DNA of 14,773 nucleotides from Saccoglossus kowalevskii. Its lineage: Eukaryota > Hemichordata > Enteropneusta > Harrimaniidae. Shown one piece after another: positions 7,928 to 14,773 of the stretch. The notes under the pieces were generated by a model. That model worked only from the letters and a program-made list of their open reading frames with translations, had not been told where the DNA came from and did no database searches. A program made the position numbers and the translations under genes. Within the stretch, counting starts at the first letter, position 1, and every line of letters starts with the position of its first letter. The stretch is taken from contig NW_003133354.1 of assembly GCF_000003605.2 (NCBI RefSeq), positions 116,664 to 131,436 on the forward strand, written 5' to 3'.

Positions 7928-7966
7928 ATGGGGGACGATGCAATGAGTCGCGATTCGTCAAGAAGG
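7928..7966 (+). CDS. CCM2: candidate first coding exon of CCM2
   Basis: A short open frame, ATG at 7928 with a second in-frame ATG at 7943, encodes MGDDAMSRDSSRR and ends at the splice-donor match AGG|GTAACT (7967). It ends in phase 0, as the first clear CCM2 exon at 12261 requires. By memory, human CCM2 also begins with a tiny first exon of about ten codons ending in phase 0. An in-frame stop at 7898 bounds it on the left. It sits next to a promoter-like segment and would leave a 4,294-bp first intron. The peptide is too short for homology support, so this rests on phase, length and position; another short exon elsewhere in 7.0-12.2 kb could be the true one. Confidence 0.35.
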
Positions 7967-8475
7967 GTAACTATTATTGTCTTATATGTATGTTTATGGC
8001 GTTCTCAGGGTCCGACCAGTCCTGTGTCCGCCTCTCGCCCCTATAAGCTGCAGCTGTCGAAAACGATCGAACATGAAAGTCGAACAATGTGGGTCTCTCC
8101 CTGACGTTTGAACTTTGTTATGCCATTGTGTCTGAGGTCTTTACGCTTTGGTTTGCCTAACCAACCACACCCAACGCTTTACAAAGCGCAGTTACAATAT
8201 AAACAACAACGGCCAATGACGTCTTTCGGCATAATATACATGTAGACATGGTGAAGCCTTGTGCTTCTTTTACGAGTCCAAATGCCTTGATATCCTTTGA
8301 AAGGTCCCCTTTTAGTTAGTCGCCGCCTTGCTCTTTGCATTTTCTTAATCGGCATAAACATGTGACAGTTCTCAGAGGTATGTATCTTTAAATTCTGCAT
8401 TTTGTTTTTCGCAAGGGGACACTATTATAAAATAAACTGAATACCAGTTCGTGTCTGTGCTCATTATCAGATGTT
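7967..8475. other. left part of putative CCM2 intron 1
   Basis: Unique sequence with small open frames on both strands and no known domains. It is intronic if the candidate first exon is right; otherwise intergenic. Confidence 0.4.
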
Positions 8476-8526
8476 GGTTCGATCATAGACCCTCTAAAAG
8501 TCTTTTAGAGAGTCTATGGTTCGATC
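8476..8526. mobile_element. 33-bp palindromic insertion with 9-bp direct repeats
   Basis: Bases 8485-8517 form a near-perfect palindrome: atagaccctctaaaag, one t, then cttttagagagtctat, which is 16-bp arms with one mismatch. It is flanked exactly by ggttcgatc on the left (8476-8484) and ggttcgatc on the right (8518-8526). A palindrome bounded by a perfect 9-bp direct repeat is the layout of a transposon insertion with target-site duplication, here reduced to almost nothing but its terminal inverted repeats. It has no coding capacity. The family is unknown; a 9-bp duplication is within the range of MULE- or hAT-like elements, but that is inference. Confidence 0.7.
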
Positions 8527-8854
8527 CATTGTAAACAAGGTTGTATTCTGCTCAAGGATTTGAGTTGATTATTTTAAAAAATAATTTACAGTCTGCAAGT
8601 GATATATTTCACAAATTAGAATAATTGTATATGTTGTTTGCATATTAATTAAAGTTGTACCATTGCGTGACCTATATAAATACGCCATCAAATGTGATAG
8701 TGAATACGTAATGAGAAATAAACTGCAGAATATGAATTAGTAGAGACTCCTTTAGTTTAGCTTTGTAAACAGTCAGGATTCTCACTGAGTTTCTAGGAGG
8801 CCTCTTTTGTCCTTGGAGGTAGTTACATTGTAAGTAGGTTTGTCCATGGTTTGT
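8527..8854. other. intronic spacer with 11-bp direct duplication at its right end
   Basis: AT-rich sequence with no gene. At the right end tttgtccatgg occurs twice in tandem (8839-8849 and 8850-8860), with a diverged version, tttgtccttgg, near 8806. The second copy overlaps the left end of the following inverted-repeat element. Confidence 0.6.
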
Positions 8855-9619
8855 CCATGGAGGTAGAAAAGAGAAGGAGTGAGGACGATATTTAAGCCCA
8901 TGTTAACCTTATAAACATCCTTTGTCTTCGCTCTGGTTAAGCCACTTATTGTTTTTGTTTACAAGTTGTTTTGTCTACATGATGATAGCCGCTTATTTAC
9001 ACACACAAAACGAGAGTAGAACTGAAAAAAATAAATTCCATTTAAACATCGTCTATAAAATTGAATGCGCAAACCATAAATAAAAGAATTGACCTTTATC
9101 GGGTCACACAGGTCATTTCACACTTGTAGGTACCGGAAATTCTGCATACGGACGCTTCCAAGATGTGTGATTACTTTTTTTCTGATATTTTTCATCAAAA
9201 TAGTTGTCCAACTTTGGACATTGATTAAAAAAATCCTGCAAATTTCCGCATTGAAATTTAAAGATACATGATAAGATTATAACAAGATGTTTTGACGGGG
9301 CATTTTTCATCGGTGTGCAGAACTGTGCAGATGTTGAAAATCGCGCCTTTTGTGTTGCAATATATTTGGGGTATTGAGTACACTCATCGTACGTCTTTCA
9401 CTGCATTTTGTATTATTGTTATCTGTTTGGCATGCGCAGTGCATCAAGAATCTTTGTGAAGCTTCCGAATACAGCCGAAACACGTAAGTCGATTAACGGT
9501 GACACTTGACAGCGTGTTTTCCAAATAATTACAATGTGTACTGAGTAAATAAATTCAAAGCATCGTGAAACCAGCGGAAACAATAGTGTCCTCACTCCTT
9601 CTCTTTTCTACCTTCATGG
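8855..9619. mobile_element. 765-bp nonautonomous element with 32-bp terminal inverted repeats
   Basis: The 32 bases at 8855-8886 (ccatggaggtagaaaagaga onward to gaggac) are the reverse complement of 9588-9619, with a single mismatch (ccatgg versus ccatga). Immediately outside each arm is tttgt (8850-8854 and 9620-9624), a candidate 5-bp target-site duplication. The interior has no transposase-like open frame; the only sizeable frames (9089-9271 plus, 9113-9310 minus) are anonymous. The whole fits a MITE-like DNA transposon. A caveat is that tttgtccatgg is tandemly duplicated at the left end, so the exact border and duplication are uncertain. Confidence 0.65.
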
Positions 9620-9679
9620 TTTGTCTAAATAAGGACATGATTCCCACTTTAATGTACATGCAGTCTGTTTTTATTTTTA

Positions 9680-10823
9680 GCTCCGCTGTCGACTTTGTCA
9701 AGCGGAGCTTATCATATGAGTGATTGTCCGTCGTCGTCGTCCGGCGTCCGTCGTCTGTGTCAATGTTTTACTTTTTCGACTTCTTCTTGAAAACTACAAG
9801 CCTGAATGCTTTGATACTTGGTGTATATGTACCTTGGGTAGACCTCTCTTAGGTTTGTTCATTTCATGTTGATATCTTCAATTCTCTAATTTTGGTGAAT
9901 ATTTTTGTCATTTTTGGTAAAAAGTGATATTTTCGACTTCTTGTTAAAAACCGCAAGTGCAATTGCTTTGATATTACATATATAGGTACTACATGTGGAC
10001 GTCTCTCAGATTTGTTCATTTTGTAATGATATCTTTAATTCTCTAATTTTGGTGAATATTTTTGTCATTTTCGGTATAAAGTGATATTTTCGACTTCTTG
10101 TTAAAAACTGCAAGTCCAATTGCTTTGATACTACATATATAGGTACTACATGTGGACCTCTCTCAGATATGTTCATTTCGTGATGATATCTTCAATTCTC
10201 TAATTTTGGTGAATATTTTTGTAATTTTTGGTAAAAAGTGATATTTTCGACTTCTTGTTAAAAACCAAAAGTTCATTGCTTTGATATTACATATATAGAT
10301 ACTACATGTAGACCTTTCTCAGATTTGTTCATTTTGTGATGATATTTTCAGTTCTCTAATTTTGGTGAATATTTTTGTCATTTTTGGTAAAAAGTGATAT
10401 TTTCGACTTCTTGTTGAAAACTGTAAGTCCGATTGCTTTGATATTACATATATAGGTACTACATGTGGACCTCTCTCAGATTTGTTTGTTTTGTGATGAT
10501 ATCTTTAATTCTCTAATTTTGGTGAATATTTTTGGTAAAAAGTGATATTTTCGACTTCTTGTTAAAAACCGCAAGTCCAATTGCTTTGATACTACATATA
10601 TAGGTACTACATGTGGACCTCTCTCAGATTTGTTCATTTCGTGATGATATCTTCAATTCTCTATTTATTTTGGTGAATATTTTTGTAATTTTTGGTAAAA
10701 AGTGATATTTTCGACTTCTTGTTAAAAACTGTAAGTCTGATTGCTTTGATACTATTCATATTGTTCATTTTCTAATGATGTCTTCAGTTCTTTAATTGAA
10801 ATGTGCATTGCTAACAGCGGAGC
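9680..10823. mobile_element. short-TIR element with internal ~157-bp satellite core
   Basis: A 1,144-bp unit bounded by GCTCCGCTGT at 9680-9689 and its reverse complement ACAGCGGAGC at 10814-10823, flanked on both sides by TA (9678-9679, 10824-10825). The inverted ends plus TA duplication suggest a mobile element of a TA-targeting type. The left end also folds back on itself (agctccgct at 9679-9687 with agcggagct at 9700-9708) and is followed by a gtc-rich tract. Most of the interior is the satellite listed separately, and no transposase frame is present. Bivalve 'pearl'-type elements share this general plan of short inverted ends around a tandem core, but I cannot claim membership. Confidence 0.65.
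9776..10797 (+). repeat. ~157-bp satellite core, 6 copies plus a partial one
   Basis: The marker tcgacttctt recurs at 9776, 9933, 10090, 10247, 10403, 10551 and 10711, giving spacings of 157, 157, 157, 156, 148 and 160. The 148 spacing reflects loss of a short segment before ggtaaaaag. Each unit carries attgctttgata, ctacatgtggacctctctca, ttgttcattt and ctctaattttggtgaatattt. The first copy is most diverged, the middle ones are similar, and the last is cut short before the right terminal repeat. Confidence 0.92.
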
Positions 10824-10856
10824 TATCTCAGCCGATAGGCTGCTTGTTTTCTATGA

Positions 10857-10874
10857 GTAATAATAATAATAATT
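10857..10874. repeat. AAT microsatellite
   Basis: A short run of taa/aat trinucleotides just right of the satellite-bearing element. Simple repeat. Confidence 0.85.
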
Positions 10875-11252
10875 TTATTAACACTTACACATTCCCCGGA
10901 GGGATTGGCAATGGTTACAAAAGTTTAAAAAGGAATAAAAGGTTACAAAGGTTACAAAAAAGTAAATGGATAAAATAAAACAAACTAAGCTAATACATTA
11001 CAGAGAATAACAGTATAAAATTATGATACTACAATAGATAGAAAACAAAATGCAAAACTTAAATTGTGAAAGAAGAATTGATTGATGAGTGATGTTTCAT
11101 ATATTTGCTGTCATTACTTATACATATATTATTCATTTTATTTAATTATTAGTTTATTATAGCCAATCATAGCTCTTTATTTTATTTTGATTATTTGTCA
11201 AAATGTTTAAATAAATAAACAACAATTTTCATCAAATGGAATGAGCAAATTT

Positions 11253-11283
11253 AAAACAACAACAACAACAACAACAATAACAA
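11253..11283. repeat. AAC microsatellite
   Basis: About nine aac/caa trinucleotides with one taa interruption. Simple repeat inside the putative first intron of CCM2. Confidence 0.9.
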
Positions 11284-12260
11284 CTGTCTTGAATATGCGT
11301 TATATACATCTACCAACTTAACATTTAGTTAGCTTTTAGCTACTTAATGCTATCTTAGCTTGCTTTCAAAACTGCTATATATCTACACATGCAGAGTAAT
11401 CTGCCTAAATATTCTAATAATAGTAACATTGGTATATTTTTTAAATATTGACACTCACTTTAAAAATTATAAGTTATTATGAAAAGGCAAAGCCTGGACT
11501 GTATGTTTTACAAATAGTACAGAGGGTCTGGCCACTAAGTTGAATTTTCTCGTATTGCTGGCTTGTTTTGAAATTATTTTCACAGTATGGCATAAATGTA
11601 CTTGGGAATGAATTTACAAATTACTAATCCCTTTACATTTGATAATGCATATGCAGAACATAAAGCATCTTTTGACCAAATAAAAAAATATATTGCAATA
11701 CGGTAACCCTACCCTACTTAAAATTTATTGCCACCCCCATACTTTGTTTGCCAAACATAACAAATTAAGCAAAATCAAACAAGAATCCAATGAGACTTGA
11801 ATAGAACTGACTATATTATTCAGAATTTTGGTCATATTGGAAAATTTTTAAATGTAAACATCAGGAAACGTATGTTCAGTGAGTTAGTTTAAAATAATTA
11901 GAATCCACCCTATCTGTTTTTGGAGTACATGTTATAGGAAGCACACAATTTGTTTTTGGCCTTATCAACGTATTTTTCCTAAAAGTCACTTGTGACAGTT
12001 TTATTATTTCATGGCAGTAAAATGTAAAAGCAATTTTATGGCATTTGGCACTGGATTATACTTTGGGTATTCTGTTTCTAAGGTAACCATCACTATCGAG
12101 TCTGGGTAGTAGACAGAGAGCATAAAGTTTGCATAGCATTTTATCATTCAACAGAAATGTAATATAGAACAGTATACTTTTAATGTTACTGTTTAAAATG
12201 CTAATTAAGTTGAATTTTCGTATTCATTATATTATTAAAACATTTTGTTTTCCTCAACAG

Positions 12261-12455
12261 CAAAGTGGTGGTTTAATTAGTCGTGTTTTTAACCAACGAT
12301 CTAGTGATAAGGACCGTGATAGAAAGATGCCACTGAAAGAAGGTAGACCAATACGAGAACGTCGTCGTTTGTTGAAATCTTACGAAGTGATTGGTCCAGA
12401 TTATAAAGTAGACGCACAAGTTTTAATTGATAGTTACATTGAGAAGGAAGTCAAG
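12261..12455 (+). CDS. CCM2: CCM2 (malcavernin), N-terminal exon entering the PTB domain
   Basis: A 65-codon exon, phase 0 at both ends. The acceptor TTTTCCTCAACAG ends at 12260 and the donor GTAAAG begins at 12456. It encodes QSGGLISRVFNQRSSDKDRD, a basic tail, and then VLIDSYIEKEVK, which leads into the PTB domain. CCM2 is a cytoplasmic scaffold that binds KRIT1 through its PTB domain and couples the CCM complex to MEKK3 signalling. Human CCM2, as remembered, has the parallel layout (SPFKRVF near the start, LLSDYIEKEVK at the same exon end). The basic middle (RPIRERRRLLKSYEVIGPDY) is longer than in human. The ATG at 12183 lies in the intron before the acceptor and is not the start; the true start is in an upstream exon. 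The gene could instead be ancestral to both CCM2 and CCM2L. Confidence 0.93.
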
Positions 12456-12951
12456 GTAAAGTTTTATGAATTTTGATTGGTTGATTATTATTATTAATGG
12501 TCTCTGCTGGACGTAATTCACTCCATGTGTCAGTCTGATGTATTTTTATTTGATACCTGGATGATTCTGTACAACAAGACATAAATACATAATTATGCAC
12601 ATTGATTTGTTTCCCACTTTGTTTACTTTTGATTGAGATATTTAATCACTGTTGAGGTGTGCCTGGACTTTTTTCATTCACATTTAGTAGTATTGGTATA
12701 ATATGACTAATTGGTGGCCATTTGGTTTTGATAATTTAGATGCCATTATTTAAGACATTTACATCATGTCTTCCACATTAAATGCACTTTGCATTGATGC
12801 TGTTCAATGTCAGATATTACACCAAATAAATGTGTGTGTCTAAAATTTGTCATGTAGAAACTCCTTAAACTTGATCTCATAGGGGCTATGTAACGTAATT
12901 AATTGCTATTAATTGTAATTATTTAATTGTAACACTTTGATCTGGTTTCAG
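12456..12951 (+). other. CCM2 intron
   Basis: A 496-bp phase 0 intron with donor GTAAAG and an acceptor tract ending GGTTTCAG. AT-rich, with no repeat array or gene inside. Confidence 0.9.
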
Positions 12952-13035
12952 TATCTTGGCCAGGTGCCAAATATACCTGGAGGGTTGGATCCAACGAAAA
13001 GAACAGAAATATTACGAGTACTTGATGCTGGCAAG
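12952..13035 (+). CDS. CCM2: CCM2 exon, start of PTB domain
   Basis: An 84-bp exon of 28 codons, phase 0 at both ends, from the acceptor GTTTCAG (ending 12951) to the donor GTAAGC (13036). It encodes YLGQVPNIPGGLDPTKRTEI followed by LRVLDAGK. The YLG start is the first PTB beta strand, and the segment RTEIL begins the first PTB helix. Human CCM2 has, by memory, an exon of exactly the same length and phase at the same place (codons 69-96), which supports direct orthology. Although short, it is unambiguous because frame, splice sites and homology agree with both neighbouring exons. Confidence 0.95.
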
Positions 13036-13532
13036 GTAAGCCCATGAATTGTTTGCCTTTCAATTTATATATATGGAAGATCTTTTAAGAAGTTCAGTGT
13101 TAAATCTTACTGCTGATATGGTACAGTAAACATTACAATATTCACATTACCAGTCATCGTTAGATGTGTGTTTTAACTGTTCAGGGAAAAACAAACAAAA
13201 GATGTGACAGTACCATTATTATCACAGTGATACAATTACTCCATATTAATAAGTGTGTTCTTTCTGACAATTTTCAATAGCTATTAGTGGCTATAAATAC
13301 TTAGATTAGTCAATGATTCTTAAGTGTACATGCAGTTCTGTAAAATTATGATTTCTCAAAAGTTTTAACTTGTTGATTTAATTTCTGAACCGTGTTCAAT
13401 ATCAGATTTGTTGAGCTATGTCTCATGGATGTGAAATTGATATAAAACTAAAAATGACACGTACCTGTAAATGTGGGATTGAATTCATGAATTTAAATAT
13501 TGGAATTACCGTATTTTTTATCTTGACTATAG
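13036..13532 (+). other. CCM2 intron
   Basis: A 497-bp phase 0 intron with donor GTAAGC and acceptor TATCTTGACTATAG. No repeats or other features noticed. Confidence 0.9.
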
Positions 13533-13631
13533 AGACATGGTGATCTACCGTGGACAGTACACGACCCTTCCTATGATGCCATATTATCCATTTCAGCATA
13601 TTATGTTAAAATATTAAAGCGAGATGGAGAG
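13533..13631 (+). CDS. CCM2: CCM2 exon, PTB beta strands
   Basis: A 33-codon exon, phase 0, between the acceptor ACTATAG (ending 13532) and the donor GTAAGT (13632). It encodes RHGDLPWTVHDPSYDAILSI then SAYYVKILKRDGE. This matches the human segment with DAVLSLSAYNVKLAWRDGE, the beta strands after the first helix of the PTB fold. It joins in frame to the next exon as RDGE-DLILRVP. Human CCM2, as remembered, has no intron at this point, so this boundary is a difference in gene structure. The assignment is secure from homology and phase. Confidence 0.94.
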
Positions 13632-14286
13632 GTAAGTATAACGTGTAGTATGAGTTATATCAAGGGTTCATTACATAAGGGTATACCACTAAGATATCCA
13701 TGCACATTGTACATGCTTACAAAGATTGCTTCCATAGGGATTTGCTCACATAGATTACTCAAACTACATTTGCTCACAAGATTTACTCAAACTACATTTG
13801 CTCACAAGATTTACTCAAACTACATTTGCTCACAAGATTTACTCAAACTACATTTGCTCACAAGATTTACTCAAACTACATTTGCTCACAAGATTTACTC
13901 AAACTACATTTGCTCACAAGATTTACTCAAACTACATTTGCTCACAAGATTTACTCAAACTACATTTGCTCACAAGATTTACTCAAACTACATTTGCTCA
14001 CAAGATTTACTCAAACTACATTTGCTCACAATAGATTTACTCAAACTACATTTGCTCACAAGATTTACTCAAACTACATTTGCTAACAAGATTTACTCAA
14101 ACTACATTTGCTCACAATAGATTTGCTTTCGTAGCATATTCCATATTCTGTACATTTGTTTGTCCATGAAGGTTCACCTCACCAAAATCACTTTAGTGAG
14201 ATGTTTGTGTATATCATTCATAGCTTACACTAACCTATGGTGTAGCTATGTACCAATGTATTTTCAAACTTGTATGTGTTTTGCAG
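13632..14286 (+). other. CCM2 intron filled by a minisatellite
   Basis: A 655-bp phase 0 intron, GTAAGT to TGTGTTTTGCAG, of which about 390 bp is the 28-bp array at 13739-14125. The open frames across the array are repeat translations and not coding. Confidence 0.9.
13739..14125 (+). repeat. 28-bp minisatellite, about 14 copies, in a CCM2 intron
   Basis: The marker tttgctcaca recurs every 28 bases from 13769 to 14021, then at 14051 (30 bases on), 14079 (as tttgctaaca) and 14107. A first diverged copy is at 13741. Units are close to identical in the middle. The two 30-bp spacings or edge units carry an extra ta (acaatagattt). Since 28 leaves remainder 1 on division by 3, all three frames stay open and produce the same 28-residue repeat in each. 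Confidence 0.97.
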
Positions 14287-14557
14287 GATTTGATACTTCG
14301 TGTGCCAATTCACGAGATTGCTTCTCTCAGTTATGTGCAGGATGACCTGCAACATCTAATTAGTTGCAAAATTGCATCTGATGACAGAATTGATAATTTT
14401 AAACTAGTGGTACTACTGTGTTCAAGTAAAGCTGCTGCAGAGGAAATATGTTCACTATTAAGGCAGACATTTGAGCTGGTGTATACAGAACTCACTATGA
14501 GTTTTTTTGACATGAGTATTCAGAGAGGGGCTGGACCACATTACTCATTACGCAGCT
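14287..14557 (+). CDS. CCM2: CCM2 exon, C-terminal half of PTB domain
   Basis: A 271-bp exon, entering in phase 0 after TTTTGCAG (ending 14286) and leaving in phase 1 at the donor GTGAGT (14558). It begins DLILRVPIHEIASLSYVQDD, nearly the same as human CCM2, and continues through KLVVLLCSSKAAAEEICSLL and the final PTB helix (RQTFELVYTELTMSFFD), ending near HYSLRS. The exit point and phase match the human boundary after codon 248 as I recall it. Compared with human, the roughly 25-residue linker between HLVVLK and the following ACCLVIL strand is reduced to a few residues (IASDDRIDN). Reading past the donor gives a stop 18-20 bases on. The C-terminal harmonin-homology region lies beyond the window. 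Confidence 0.94.
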
Positions 14558-14662
14558 GTGAGTATTACCAACATTGACTAGCTATTAAATTCATGAACAA
14601 TGTTATTGAAGGTGAACTTAAATCACAATGTGACATTACTCTGATCAACCTCAAATCAAGTC
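14558..14662 (+). other. start of a CCM2 intron
   Basis: Intron sequence after the GTGAGT donor. No acceptor is seen before the window ends. Confidence 0.85.
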
Positions 14663-14773
14663 ATCAGTAGGCCAAAATGAGGCATATGAGTAGGCCACAG
14701 TGACAAATCAGTAGGCCAAAGTGGTATATGAGTAGGCCACAGTGACAAATCAGTTGGCCACAGTGACGCGTCA
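14663..14773 (+). repeat. 21-bp minisatellite, open at right edge
   Basis: Units start at 14663 (23 bp), 14686, 14707, 14728 and 14749, all with agt(a/t)ggcca. Two variants alternate, atcagtaggccaa and atgagtaggccacagtgac, so the pattern is a 42-bp dimer. It lies in the CCM2 intron and runs off the window end, so total length is unknown. Confidence 0.9.

Larger units (their letters stand above)
10826..12260. other. right part of putative CCM2 intron 1, simple repeats only
   Basis: AT-rich DNA with no coding block. It holds an (aat)n tract at about 10857-10874 followed by tttattaacacttacacattc, which could be the end of an old retroposed copy, and an (aac)n tract near 11253-11283. A polypyrimidine tract and cag acceptor end it at 12260. 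Confidence 0.6.

Noticed and set aside
8518-8527. ggttcgatcc as a tRNA T-arm or B box
   Set aside because: The same word left of the palindrome is explained as a target-site duplication, and no A box or cloverleaf is found at a suitable distance.
10816-10845. Small hairpin cagccgataggctg after the right terminal repeat as a Helitron 3' end
   Set aside because: No CTRR terminus follows at the expected place, and the TA-flanked inverted ends give a simpler explanation.
12183-12260. ATG at 12183 as the CCM2 start
   Set aside because: The segment lies before a strong polypyrimidine-AG acceptor at 12260, encodes a low-complexity hydrophobic run, and does not match CCM2 N termini.
13650-14120. 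A 156-codon repetitive frame and its shorter versions
   Set aside because: It lies inside a CCM2 intron with consensus splice sites and consists of the 28-bp minisatellite.
14331-14513. Minus-strand open frame across the last CCM2 exon
   Set aside because: It is the antisense shadow of a well-supported PTB-domain exon.

Overview
This is eukaryotic, AT-rich animal DNA: split genes with consensus GT-AG introns of about 0.5 to 4 kb, many microsatellites and minisatellites, and remnants of transposons. The two genes and the repeat style (short-TIR elements with satellite cores, non-LTR retrotransposon debris) suggest a marine invertebrate such as a mollusc or another lophotrochozoan, but I cannot fix the species. 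No long ORF here is a simple intact gene; the longest ones are read-through of tandem repeats.

Two real genes lie at the two ends, transcribed away from each other. At the left on the minus strand are two coding exons of a TMEM68-like membrane acyltransferase: 1278-1554, open as far as a splice acceptor at 1598, and 158-325. The gene continues beyond base 1. At the right on the plus strand are four clear exons of CCM2/malcavernin (12261-12455, 12952-13035, 13533-13631, 14287-14557) covering the N-terminal tail and essentially the whole PTB domain. The gene continues beyond the right edge. A small candidate CCM2 first coding exon lies at 7928-7966 beside a promoter-like segment, which would give a first intron of about 4.3 kb.

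The sequence between is repeat country. From left to right: a 23-bp minisatellite that overlaps the TMEM68 exon-intron junction and repeats the 5' splice site (1-161); four 78-bp tandem copies (1894-2205); a broken reverse-transcriptase fragment (about 2240-2710); possible TMEM68 promoter elements (3213-3262); a GC-rich interspersed-repeat-like patch (5030-5240); a composite of two oppositely oriented arrays of one 16/17-bp repeat (5335-5494 and 6050-6735) flanking a 44-bp satellite (5630-5975); and a tetranucleotide microsatellite (6954-7046). The putative CCM2 intron 1 then holds a 33-bp palindromic insertion with 9-bp direct repeats (8476-8526), a 765-bp element with 32-bp terminal inverted repeats (8855-9619), and a 1.14-kb element with short inverted ends and a ~157-bp satellite core (9680-10823). 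A 28-bp minisatellite fills much of the intron at 13632-14286, and a 21-bp one runs off the right edge.

The two genes have no evident functional link: one is an ER lipid-synthesis enzyme and the other a signalling scaffold. The most unusual structure is the left-edge array, in which every second unit carries a copy of the TMEM68 splice donor. Comparisons with human genes are from memory, and no database search was possible.
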